Below are positions 21,701 to 31,600 of a stretch of DNA of 64,000 bases, in pieces. Position 1 is the first letter of the stretch. Each line of letters begins with the position of its first letter. Made by a program: the position numbers and the translations under genes. The notes below the pieces were generated by a model, which worked only from the letters and a program-made list of their open reading frames with translations, did not search any database and had not been told where the DNA came from. The stretch is from Craspedostauros australis (Eukaryota > Bacillariophyta > Bacillariophyceae > Mastogloiales > Achnanthaceae), in contig JAMXDE010000057.1 of assembly GCA_026770025.1 (NCBI GenBank), positions 248,001 through 312,000 of the forward strand, in the 5' to 3' direction.

Positions 21701-23137
21701 CCGACATCAAATCCAACATCAGCGCCCACAATCAAGCACAGCGAGACACCATCTATCTCTCCATCTTCTACTCCAAGCGCGGCAACAGAGTCGCCGACAT
21801 CAAACCCAACATCAGCGCCCACAATCAAGCACAGCGAGACACCATCTATCTCTCCATCTTCTACTCCAAGCGCGGCAACAGAGTCGCCGACATCAAACCC
21901 AACATCAGCGCCCACAATCAAGCACAGCGAGACACCATCTATCGCTCCATCTTCTGCTCCAAGTGAAGCAACGGAATCACCAACATCAAACCCAACATCA
22001 GCGCCCACAATCAAGCACAGCGAGACACCATCTATCTCTCCATCTTCTGCTCCAAGTGAAGCAACAGAGTCGCCGACATCACATCCAACAGACGCACCTA
22101 CCGTCAAGCACAGCGAGACACCATCTATCGCTCCATCTTCTACTCCTAGTGAGGCAACGGAATCCCCGACATCAAATCCAACAGACGCACCAACAGTCAA
22201 GCACAGCGAGACACCATCTATCGTTCCATCTTCTGCACCAAGTGAAGCAACAGAATCGCCAACATCAAACCCAACATCAGCGCCCACAGTCAAGCACAGC
22301 GATTCGCCATCCACCGCTCCATCTTCTCCTCCAAGCGAATCAACAGAACCGCCGACATCAAATCCAACATACGCACCAACGCGAAAGGATAGCGAATCGC
22401 CATCCACCAGTCCTTCGTCGGCTCCTAGTGAAGAAACAGAGTCGCCGACAATCAAGCCAACGTCAGCGCCCACGCTGAAGGAGAGCGAGTCGCCGTCGTT
22501 CTCTCCGTCCTTCACTCCAAGCGAGGCAACAGAATCGCCAACAAGCAATCCAACATCGTCACCGACCGTCAAAACCAGTGAATCACCATCGTTCTCTCCG
22601 AGCGAAGAAACAACATCGCCAACACGTAGCCCGACATCGATCCCGACCGAAATCGATTCGGCAGTGCCTACAGACATGCCTCGCATCACAACAAGCGCTC
22701 CAACTGTCGCTCCAACCCAAGGCCCAACTGCAGCTCCAGTTGCGACTCTGATTTCAGTATCCAGCACCGAAAGGACCATCGTTGAAGGGGCACCAAATTC
22801 TATCACTTTCAGTGGTCTGTCTCAAGCGCAGGCAGGCTCTTCAGTCAGCATCACCCTGATTCTGTTCGGGGATTTTGGCAATGATTCGGAGCACTCAACA
22901 ATCTCCTTCGAAGGGACCGAGACCGACATTGCAACTTTCGTTCCTAACAGTGGTTCCACAAACCACCAAGGCGACTGCAACACTGTGCCACACGAACTCA
23001 CCATTCCTGTCCCCGCATCCCAGTTCAATCAAAACTTTGTTTCGAGTTCCATTACTTTCATCGTGGAGCACTCAGTTGAAGTGAATACATTTTGCAGCAG
23101 AAACGGCGTCCGAATCAGTTTGGAGTACTTTGCTTGA
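9743..23137 (+). CDS. Giant Pro/Ser/Thr-repeat membrane-anchored surface protein (six-exon model)
   Basis: My model joins exons 9743-10179, 10456-10530, 10620-10670, 10885-10956, 11136-11216 and 11401-23137. All five introns are GT-AG (donors GTATGT, GTATGT, GTATGT, GTGAGT, GTAAGT), all are phase 2, and the frame stays open for 4150 residues. The N-terminal ~380 residues are Gln/Ser-rich, with an IQ-like motif AVLLIQGRFRQHQDERR (~259-275). A hydrophobic span (FALLFVACFSAGLIFFKC, ~382-405) is followed by a Gly run, an Ala/Val-rich stretch, and a folded-looking domain (~549-756) with several Asn-X-Thr/Ser sites. Then come two repeat arrays (~931-3525 and ~3550-3985) and a C-terminal domain (~4019-4150). 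A type II topology with a mucin-like outer part is inferred, as in many diatom cell-surface or frustule-associated proteins. The single large exon is certain; the five upstream exons are a splice-site inference. The start at 9743 is the first in-frame ATG of exon 1, and further 5' exons are possible. Confidence 0.72.
13472..21260 (+). repeat. 63-bp coding minisatellite, about 123 copies
   Basis: A 21-residue unit of the form PTGSESPSSAPSSQPTASSAV recurs with an exact 63-base period over ~7.8 kb. Variation is concentrated at two sites: the residues after ESPS (SAP, AAP, VSP, ASP) and the block after SSQP (TASSAV, SGSSAV, SATSAV, SAESGM, SVTSAV). Because 63 is a multiple of three, copy-number change leaves the frame intact. 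Ser/Thr density suggests heavy O-glycosylation or phosphorylation (inference). Confidence 0.95.
21331..22640 (+). repeat. 93-bp coding minisatellite, about 14 copies
   Basis: A second array in the same exon with a 31-residue unit of the type ESPTSNPTSAPTIKHSETPS followed by IAPSSTPSEAT. The 93-base period can be measured directly (for example GGCAACAGAG at 21781 and again at 21874). Central copies are nearly identical, outer copies are more diverged. Unlike the 63-bp array it carries a Lys-His pair in most units, so this part of the stalk is less acidic. Confidence 0.92.
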
Positions 23138-23182
23138 TATCCAATCTTATTTTACATAATACAATTGACCAGGACTTCATGT

Positions 23183-23811
23183 TGATATCCCTAATGAGTT
23201 TTTTGCTGACAAATTTGGCACATGTGCCAAATTTGTCACTTCTTTTGGGTTCGCATCAACAGCGCTAATTGGCCTCCACGTGTAGGTGGCAAGATCGCAT
23301 GCCAGACCAACATGGTCCTCCAGTGTGGTGGCTTCTCTCATTGTTTAACTGGAACCTTCTGGCGCAGGCAATTTCCGCTGCAAACAAGGCCACATAAGGA
23401 ATTCAGAACCCTAATGACATACCCCATAAATGAATTATTTATCAACCAGCCGGAGCGCTTCGCACATAGACACTGTTGAAAGACAATGATTGGATGAAAA
23501 TCACAGGCTTCGCTTGGAAATAGCACTGAAACAAGTTCCGTTTAGCATCGAATAGTCTCACCGCCGTCGGAAACCAACAGAAGCACAAACGCCAATCCTG
23601 GAGAAACAACAATCAAGAGTTTTGAGGACACAAAAGCGCCTCTCCGCGATAACGCTGTGTGGAAGTCGAAAAAACATTATCAGTACCACCTCAGGTGGCC
23701 GATGCGAACACACAGGATGTGACAAATGTGGCACATCGATCCAATTTGTCACATCAATGTGAAGTGCCAAATTTGTCACATCGGGGGCCCAAAATCTCAT
23801 TAGGGATATCA
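23183..23811. mobile_element. 629-bp non-autonomous inverted-repeat (MITE-like) element
   Basis: The two ends are inverted copies beginning TGATATCCCTAATGAG (23183-23198 and the complement of 23796-23811). Similarity continues inward, with gaps, for about 80-110 bases through ACAAATTTGGCAC and a TTCGCATC block. No transposase frame is inside, so it must have been moved by another element. No clear target-site duplication is visible. The superfamily cannot be named from the ends alone. Confidence 0.75.
23207..23238. repeat. 32-base perfect palindrome in the left inverted repeat
   Basis: TGACAAATTTGGCACA is followed directly by its own reverse complement, giving a 32-base palindrome with no spacer. 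It lies in the left arm of the element at 23183-23811. The right arm carries related TTTGTCAC/AAATTTGG words but not the full palindrome. Confidence 0.93.
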
Positions 23812-25086
23812 GAGCTTGTGGGAGTTTGCAGAACGTTGAGACGATATATGACTGTGTCATACCATACCTGTAGCCCATGGCACAACGACCCATCTCGAAT
23901 ACGACCGCAAATTCGCCGACGACTGCAGAGGGATAGCCACATGCAGAGCCAGAGCGTTCGGCCGGATCTATCACCCGGGTTCACTCCAACCTACGCACAC
24001 TCTTGGTTCATCGAGTCGTAAATTCGTGCAGCCTCAACGGCGCCTCAAAACGAAAGTACAAGTTCAACACGCTCTCTCGCACCAAACCAGAACAGTTCCC
24101 CGTGAGTACGAGGGCGCGACCCACAAATCCTCCCAAAGTGCAGGTAGCGACCTGTAACAGCATTCCTCAGGAACTGCCGTCCCCTTCGTTTGTTCTTTCC
24201 ACTGCTCTAATCTTACTCCACTCTCCAAATGCTCCACCCTTCGCACCAAACCTCTCTTGTTCCCGTCACGTAGCCATACAGCTCTTGAACGAAGAACGCG
24301 GACGAGGGACAGACTTATGGGGTGTCGTCCGATAATTAACGGACATCGTGAAAAGGCGTGGTAAATTTACAATTAAACGTATAATCTCATTCTCACCCAA
24401 CACCAACAATACCGCGCGAGCAGGGTGAATCGCATCAAACACATCACCCACACAACCACGACCATGAGGATTTCTGTGATTGTTTCGCTGTCGCGATCGA
24501 TCTTGTTGCGCCAACGCCAAGTGGACAATTCCACACATAGCCGGACGCGTCAGATTCTCCGCTCCCATGTCCGAAGGATCCCACTTGGCGCGCCACGAGA
24601 TTGAAGATACAAGTCCATTCAAACGCGCTGCACTCTGCCCGCGCCGTGAATACTGCACGAGCAAACTTGCTTGTTACCGAGCCGGCCGCGGAGCATCACG
24701 TGTGGAAGAGACCAATCGCTGTCAAGATAGTACCTATGAGTACTACCACTCCTGATCTATTGGTACTCCATTCATAGATCGTATCCCACCAAGCACCACA
24801 ACAATGGCAACAGTTGCCTTGATGTCTGAGCACGGTACCATAGGTACCTATGATGCACTTCACGCATCTCAATATCGCCGATGCCGAAAGAGCTGTTGGA
24901 TCTCGCATGGCGCGGAGCAACTGGGATGACGAAGACGGAGCCGAAGTGTTTCCACCAACACACGATGCGCACCCAGCAGCTTTGATGCCCCAGATCTCTC
25001 CTCGGTGGCTTGCCGTCCCCCACCCATCATCTCAGCGCTTAGCGAGTGCCAAAGATCCCCAAACTCACTTCCATCCATAATCTCGT

Positions 25087-25160
25087 CACAAAATCAGCAA
25101 CCAACCAACCAACCAACTCACAAAGTCAACAAACATCTAACAAACAAATCAAGCAACAAG
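25087..25160 (+). promoter_or_regulatory. A/C-rich, T-poor 5' leader
   Basis: The ~75 bases before the start codon consist almost wholly of CAA/CCAA words (including four CCAA repeats) with few T or G, suggesting an unstructured 5' untranslated leader. Similar leaders precede the genes at 49312 and 57356. Confidence 0.5.
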
Positions 25161-26100
25161 ATGATGTTCAAGACCAGCACCCTAGCTCTCCTCCTGGCTT
25201 CCGCCATGGCCCTTTTCGTCAACAACGACTCCGCATTCGTTGCCGCCCACGACTCTGACAACGAGAAGGTCGACGACTTCGACATCCTGAAGGCCACCCG
25301 CCGACTCAAGTCTGCCAGCATCCCAGATGGACCACAGTCCCTCATTGTCCGCGTCACCAACCTGGCCTTCCGCCAGCCATTCAGCGGCCTCTTCCTCATG
25401 GTTCACACCCGTGCCGCCGGCCCACTCTTCACCCTCGGTACGCCAGCCAGCGCTGCCCTCGGAACCCTCGCTGAGAACGGAGATCCATCCGCTTTGGTCA
25501 CCGCATACGATGGCAAGCCAGGTGTCGCTACCGCCAAGGCCGTCGCAGGTCCAATCGGACCAGGCGCCAGCCTCGACATCCCAGTCACCGTCCCAGCTGG
25601 CTACTACGTCACCATCGCCACCATGGCGGTCAACACCAACGATTGGTAAGTAATGGATATTCGTATGATTGTGTTGTCATCACATCGTTCACTATTGAAT
25701 CAGAGGACAGAATCGAATCGAACCGAATCATATCTCTCACATTATCGTGCCCCCATTGTTTCATTCTCTCATCCGATGACATCTCGTCACCACGTCCTCT
25801 TCAACAAAATCTCACCACGACACAACCAACAGCTTCGTCGCCCTGAGCGGTGCCAAGATCAGTCCAGGTGACATGTTCCGCGGAGTTGGATACGATTCCG
25901 GTACCGAGGTCAACAACCAGCAGTGTGATTCCATCCCAGGACCAGCCTGCCCAGCCGGCAACAACGCTGATGGTAACGGCGAGGGCTTCGTCCACATCCA
26001 CCGCGGCATCCAGTCTGATGTTCCAACCAACACCCTCCCAAACACCCAGAACTACGACTGGCGCAACCCAATGGTCCAGTTCCGTGTCATGAGCGCCTAA
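25161..26100 (+). CDS. Secreted Spondin_N-like domain protein (two exons)
   Basis: Exons 25161-25645 and 25833-26100 encode 250 residues. The intron (25646-25832) is GT-AG, with donor GTAAGT and an acceptor after CAACCAACAG, in phase 2. The N-terminus (FKTSTLALLLASAMALFV) is a signal peptide. The mature part matches the Spondin_N pattern: RVTNLAFRQPFSGLFLMVHT, then LFTLGTPASAALGTLAENGD and, across the splice junction, NTND-FVALSGAKI; near the end come EGFVHIHRGIQ and YDWRNPMVQFRV. Spondin_N domains of this compact type occur in secreted bacterial and algal proteins; the ligand is unknown. Two adjacent ATGs (25161 and 25164) are both plausible starts. Confidence 0.85.
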
Positions 26101-26526
26101 GCAGAATGCGGAAGCAGCAGCTTAACAATGGAACCACCCGTTCCGCTGCCCAATACAAGCATATGATACGAAAGGAAGAAAATCAAGAAGGCGACGCTGC
26201 GCGAAATGCACGTGGGAGAAAAGCAAGACTCTCGTATCAATGCTCTTCAATACTCCGTGCTGTGCGATGAGCAACGACACGTGAAGCACGTGGAAATCAC
26301 ACGCACGATCGAATCTCAAGGTACATCGCATAATAGAAAAAACACTATCGTGAGACGACTCGAGTGCATCGATAGATATCTATTCTGAAACATAGTTGAA
26401 TACGCGCAGTGGTCGAGCAGAGCAGACCACACTATTGACGTATGTCATACTGCCATGGTCCGCGCTCCGACTACTCACACATTGAGGTCGGCGTAGATCG
26501 TCGGCGGCATGGGAACAATATGTAGG
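26101..26526. other. Intergenic region between convergent genes
   Basis: About 430 bases between the stop of the Spondin_N-like gene and the stop of the disrupted minus-strand ATPase gene. It should hold both 3' untranslated regions. I see no ORF, repeat or RNA structure to report. Confidence 0.5.
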
Positions 26527-27939
26527 TTACAGATCATCGAGATTGATCTTCGCCATGATCTTGTGCGCCGTCGCCACGCACGTTCGAGTATCGGTTGTGT
26601 GTCGGGCTGTTTTCCGTTTCCTCCCTCTGTCGCCCCCTTCTCCCCCGTCAACATCAGAAGAATCGTCCACCATGCTGCTATTGACATAGTCTGGATACTT
26701 CTCCAACAGCTGCTCGACCTTTCCTCTTGCACCCCATTCGTTGTACAACGCGAGAGCATTCCCCAAATATTGGCGCATCCAGTAGATGTTTGGGTCATCA
26801 TCATTCAAGCTGGTCTCTCGTTGAGAGCCATAGCTTGCAGAAGCGTTGAGGTTTCTCGCCGAGGTGTGACCGCGGCCTTTCGCCCTGGATCTGCTGCTTG
26901 TTCTGCCATGGTCGGTCGCGGTAGGCCCAATCGTGCTCGCACTTGATTGCGATCGCTTCATCAGAAAGTACTCAGCGGCAAGTTCGTTCGCCAGCGCTGC
27001 GTCATGAATGTGTCCGATTCGGGCACAGCAGGAAATGGCCTTGTCGTATCCTGCTCTAATCGTCTGTTCAGATTCCTTCTTGGACGTGGCTGATATATCT
27101 GCTTGCATCATGAGGCACCGGTGGAGATTGTTGCCACCGTGAGTCTTGATTGTTGCCCGAAGCTCGTCTACACTGTGGGTGGAGTTGCGACGGTACTGTC
27201 TTCGCTTTCTTTTGTCCGCCGTCTTCTTCGCCAGCCTCGACATGATGAGTCCTGCATGAAACAGCCGAACGGACTGGGTCGTGTATGTACGATCATGAGA
27301 TGAAATTGCCTTCAGCGATGGAATGTAGTCTTTGCCCACTTGCAGCTCGCCGAGGTAGGTTGCAAGCTGTATCCGGGTCCAGTAGCAAACTGCCCAACGA
27401 GAGCTTTGCGAGCTCTGCACATCTGCGGCGAGAGGCATGTCGAATTTGTCCTTCCAATGCTGCTTTGGTTGGTGCTGGGTTTCTCCACCTCGCGCTTGCG
27501 CAGACGAAACTCCACGCAAATACTCGAGCATATCTTGCACATACGTATAGGTGTCGCTCAATGCGGTGATGTTGTAATGTGTGACCTGGGCCATAAGTAT
27601 GTCGCCAGCGCTGTACAACGAGGCGAGTGGCAGCCCGCAAAGGAACGAATGCATCAAGGACATCCCCCAGCACCTGTACGCCGACTCCAAATCCCCTGTC
27701 TCCATCCCTGCCAGTTGGCCACGTCGATAGTTCTCCAAGCAGACATGCACAGGCTCTGCCCACGCTGTCAGGAAGCCAGTGCTGGTCATGAAAAATTTGC
27801 TCTTGATATTGGTTGAATCCGTTTGTTCGATGAGTTGGTGAGATAACGGCTTCGCTCGATTTGCAAACTTGAAGTCTTTCAGGATATGCATTGCAATCGT
27901 CGCTCGTAACCTCCTTCGCCGCTCAGTCCGTACTTGGTC
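26527..27939 (-). pseudogene. Disrupted STAND ATPase gene (paralogue 2), C-terminal half
   Basis: This is the 3' part of a host ATPase gene whose 5' part lies beyond the copia element at 35449-38696. The minus-strand frame encodes ~470 residues that align by eye with the C-terminal helical region of the two intact paralogues (for example TEPFDTCIKLLERGHALAMEVGDFE corresponds here to AEPVHVCLENYRRGQLAGMETG). It ends in a Lys/Arg-rich tail without the SVLTDAS ending of the others. The two halves also lie in different frames across the insertion site, so the gene may have been decaying already, or a short frame change arose nearby. I treat the gene as non-functional at this allele. Confidence 0.75.
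27934..27939. repeat. Left target-site duplication of the copia element
   Basis: TTGGTC directly before the left LTR, repeated at 35443-35448 directly after the right LTR. Confidence 0.85.
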
Positions 27940-28617
27940 TGTCAGGAATCGAGGGTACGACGCTGTCGGAAAGATACCCATGATTGCCGCAACTCCCAAC
28001 ATTATTTGTCACACCTTTGGATATTATTCGTCACACCTTTGAATATTATCCATTCCACCCACGACACGAATCACACGGGAATGACCTCAGTCTTACCAAG
28101 AAAACAAGCCTGTCCTATGTGAACGAAGAAAAAGCCACGACATCTAAGACAATGTGAAGGAAGATGATGACCGACACATTGATGATCACCCCATCTGGAG
28201 ATCATGGCACGTGTCAGCCAGGGACTAGAACAACTCAGAAAGGGCATCATCCATGACACCAATCATGACACCAATCGTAAAGTTCGGTGTCAGGAGATCA
28301 AGAGCGAAACGCAAGACTGTGGAATCGTACCACAGGGAATGTAGAATAAGGATATGCACGACGAGGTGCATGACAAGAATGCCTACGGATATGCACGACG
28401 ATGTGCATGACAAGGACGCCTGTGGATGAGATCTCATGCAAGCGTTGATTCATGATGATGAGATGCATGAATGCAACAGTCTAACACGATGCTGCTGCAG
28501 GAGATGCTACATGAGAAACGAAAGGCAAAGGAGCTGAAGAGAATGAGCTCACAGTTCTGAATAGTACGATCTAACAACCAATTAGTTCTTACTAACACTA
28601 ACCCCGGATTTCCAACA
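27940..28617 (+). repeat. Left LTR of the copia element
   Basis: 678 bp, TG...CA ends, same length as the right LTR. Inside it, a ~37-base segment containing GGATATGCACGACG is present twice in tandem (around 28339-28412), and a TCACACCTTTG-type unit is doubled near 28006-28045; these are likely U3 regulatory repeats (inference). Confidence 0.95.
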
Positions 28618-28696
28618 CGTTTCGAAACGTTACGATTGAAATCCTACGTTTCTATCATCACCAACACAGCAACAAACGACTCTCACCATCATCACC

Positions 28697-31600
28697 ATGA
28701 CGTCCTTCCTCGGTAAGACCGATCGTTACATGATCATGTTCGACGGCAAGCGATCCTCCTGGAAAGCTTGGAGTGCGAAGTTCCTCGCCCGCGCCAACCG
28801 CAAGGGTTACGGAGACTTGTATCTCAAGGACTTGGATGAAGTGATTGTGAAGACCGAGGCTTTTGACCCCTCTCCTCTCGCCTCCATCGCGGGAAGCGAA
28901 GAGAAGAAGCTTAAGGCCTCGAAGTTATCTGCCATGTCTCCCGAGGAGAAGGCGGAGTACAAGAAGGCTCTGGCCAAGTACGCGTTTGAAGAACTGACCA
29001 TGGCAATCAACCATGAAACTACCGAAGGAGATGTCGCCTTCATGGCTGTGTTGGGATGCGAGAGCAACATCTACGAGGGAGGAGACCCTCGCAAGGCGTG
29101 GAAGGCTCTCGAACGCATCTACGAGCAACGCACTGCGCCAATGAAGGCAAAGTTGTTAGCTCAACTCAACGGGATGCAATTGAAGAAAGGCGAACACCCG
29201 GATACCTTCCTCACCGAAATGGAGGTGATCCGTAACCGCCTCAAGCACGCGGGAGTTAACATGGACATGGAGCAGTACCACATGCTCGTGCTCAACGCTC
29301 TCGGAAGAGACTACGAGATGGATGTGAAGCTCATCGAGCTCAAGTTCGAGAACATCGAAAAGCAGATGACTATCGAAGACATCCGCGAAGCAGTGAGTGC
29401 AACCTACGACGCACGTCACATCAAGCAAGGAGGTAGTAAGCGCGAGAACCATAGCAAGGAAGAAATGGCACTCGCCGCCACTGGTGGCTTCAAGGGCCAC
29501 TGCCGCAACTGCGGCGCCTACGGGCACAAGAAGGCTGACTGCCGCTCTGCGCCTAAGAACAAAGGAGGCAAGCCCTCGAAGAAGAACAAGAGAAGTGATA
29601 CTGAGGACAAAACTAAGTTCAACGGAAACTGCAAGTACTGCGGTAAGAAGGGACACAAGATCCTCGAGTGCTTCAAGTTGAAGGCAGCGATGAGAGCAGC
29701 CGACGCCGCCAACGTGGCCACCGACGGGATGGACGGAACAGACGACGTCGCCCTCGTGATGGTCGAAGAACCGATGTGGCTACCCGAAGACGCCGCGGCA
29801 AACAACGCCGCGTTCGTCGTGGTAGATGAACCCATGTGGATGCCCGCTAGCGACGAAGAAGACGATATCGATCTCGTGATGACCGATGAATCCATGTGGT
29901 TGCCCGACGAAGACAAGTCGGCCAACAACGAAGAATTGGTGTGTTTCCCCACCGACGAGCTCGAAAACGACCCCGTTGAGGTCAAAAATGTGACCAACCC
30001 AAGAATCGTGACAATCGACGAAATCACGAACATCAAGAAAAACCAAACAATCAACACCACCGACATGGCGCACTACGAATCGTTCATCGACGACATGGCC
30101 CTCGCAACCACCGACGAAGACATGACCGGACTCGACCTCGAAGAAGAAGTCGAGTACTCCGAAGAGGAACGAGAGGCCCACACCCCGAGTGTGTACGGAT
30201 ACTACGGACCCCCAGTTGCTGCAGTTGAGACCATCAACCGCGAGCACTTCCCATCAAGCGACGAAGACGATTACACCGACGAAGACAACCTCTTCGACGG
30301 GATCGTCTACGAGGATGAACCTCTCAACGTCGGAGACATCATGGAAAATGAAGTAGCGATGCCTGGAGTCGACCATCGCGTCACCTCCACCATCTACTCT
30401 CGAACCGAACCAAGGACTCTGGTCGATCGAATGATCGAAGAGTCGTCCCGCAATGGAGGGAGCACCGCAGGATGGTGCCTGCTGTGTTTTCAGCGCGGCC
30501 CTCTCTATGCCATGTGCAAGACCTGCCGTAACTCGCCGTTCCTCATTCAACTGGCAAACCCCCCTGCAAGGGCGGCGCCAACAACGATCCAAGACATCAT
30601 GACGCGCCGCCAGAAGCTCTGGACTGCAGGACCTCTGCATGTCGCAATGAGATACTCCCTCAGCAACATGATGGTTGCTGATGAAGTGCGCTCTGAGCTC
30701 GCCCTACTGTGCTGCGACGCGGCGCACGCGTACACCGAAGGAGGAGGAGAAAGCCTGAACCCTCGCACGCTCTACTACATGATGCACCGCATCGATGTGT
30801 TCACGCCAATGCAATTGGTGCAAGCCGTGCAACACATTAACCCAAGACTTGAAGAACTCAACCTGCCACCCATTCACAGAGGGTTCATCGACAGCCTGGT
30901 TCAACATGCCGCAGAGATGCTGATGTGGATGCATCATCCCGGTGACCAAGGAGTCCGAGACCCAGAGGAGTTCAACCAGCTCCCTATCTACCGAGCGGCT
31001 GATGCTCAACCAGACATGGCCAAGGTGATCGGTGACCACCAAGACGCTCAACCAGACATGGCCATGGTGATCGGTGACCTCGGCGAGGCAAGCGCACTCC
31101 GCCACACCATCGCCCCCGACCACCACGAAGCAAACACATGGCTGGGCGATTCCGGCGCCTCATGCCACCTCACCAATAGTGAAGAGGGAATGATTAACGT
31201 GCGAGTGGCCAACCACTCCATCAAGATCGGCAGCGGCCGATACCTCAAGGCAACAAAGGTTGGCGACAAACGCATGGTCGTGATGCAGAAGAACGGGAAC
31301 CAAGCTACCATCGTGCTCAAGCAAGTGAAGTTCGTGCCCAACCTGTGGGTGAACCTCTTGAGCATCAACAAAGCTCTCGAGAACGGCTTCGACATCAGTA
31401 ACCAAGGTGTCGTGATGAGCTTGGAGAAGCGCGGGCAACGCATCACGTTCGACAGACTCATGGCAACCCATAGCGGTTTCGTGAGTGGAGTGAACATGAT
31501 CAGCGCCCCTCCCCACGAAGACCAAGCCAATGTCGGCGTGTCCACCAGGTCCGCGGTGGACATCAACCAAATTCATAAAATGTTAGGCCATGTTGACACT

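Larger units (their letters stand above)
23138..25086. other. Intergenic region with an inverted-repeat element
   Basis: No supported gene. The first part contains the inverted-repeat element at 23183-23811, starting only ~45 bases after the stop codon of the giant gene. The rest has no ORF with recognisable features. A 14-base palindrome around GGTACC lies at 24839-24852, about 310 bases before the Spondin_N-like start codon. Confidence 0.5.

Noticed and set aside
13540-22806. A 3088-codon minus-strand open frame and long third-frame ORFs over the repeat array
   Set aside because: They are shadows of the 63- and 93-bp repeats. The plus-strand frame alone joins to unique domains on both sides and to upstream exons, and the shadows begin and end with the array.
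24839-24852. 14-base palindrome CATAGGTACCTATG as a regulatory site
   Set aside because: It occurs once near the Spondin_N-like gene and palindromes of this length are expected occasionally by chance; there is no second copy to support a site.
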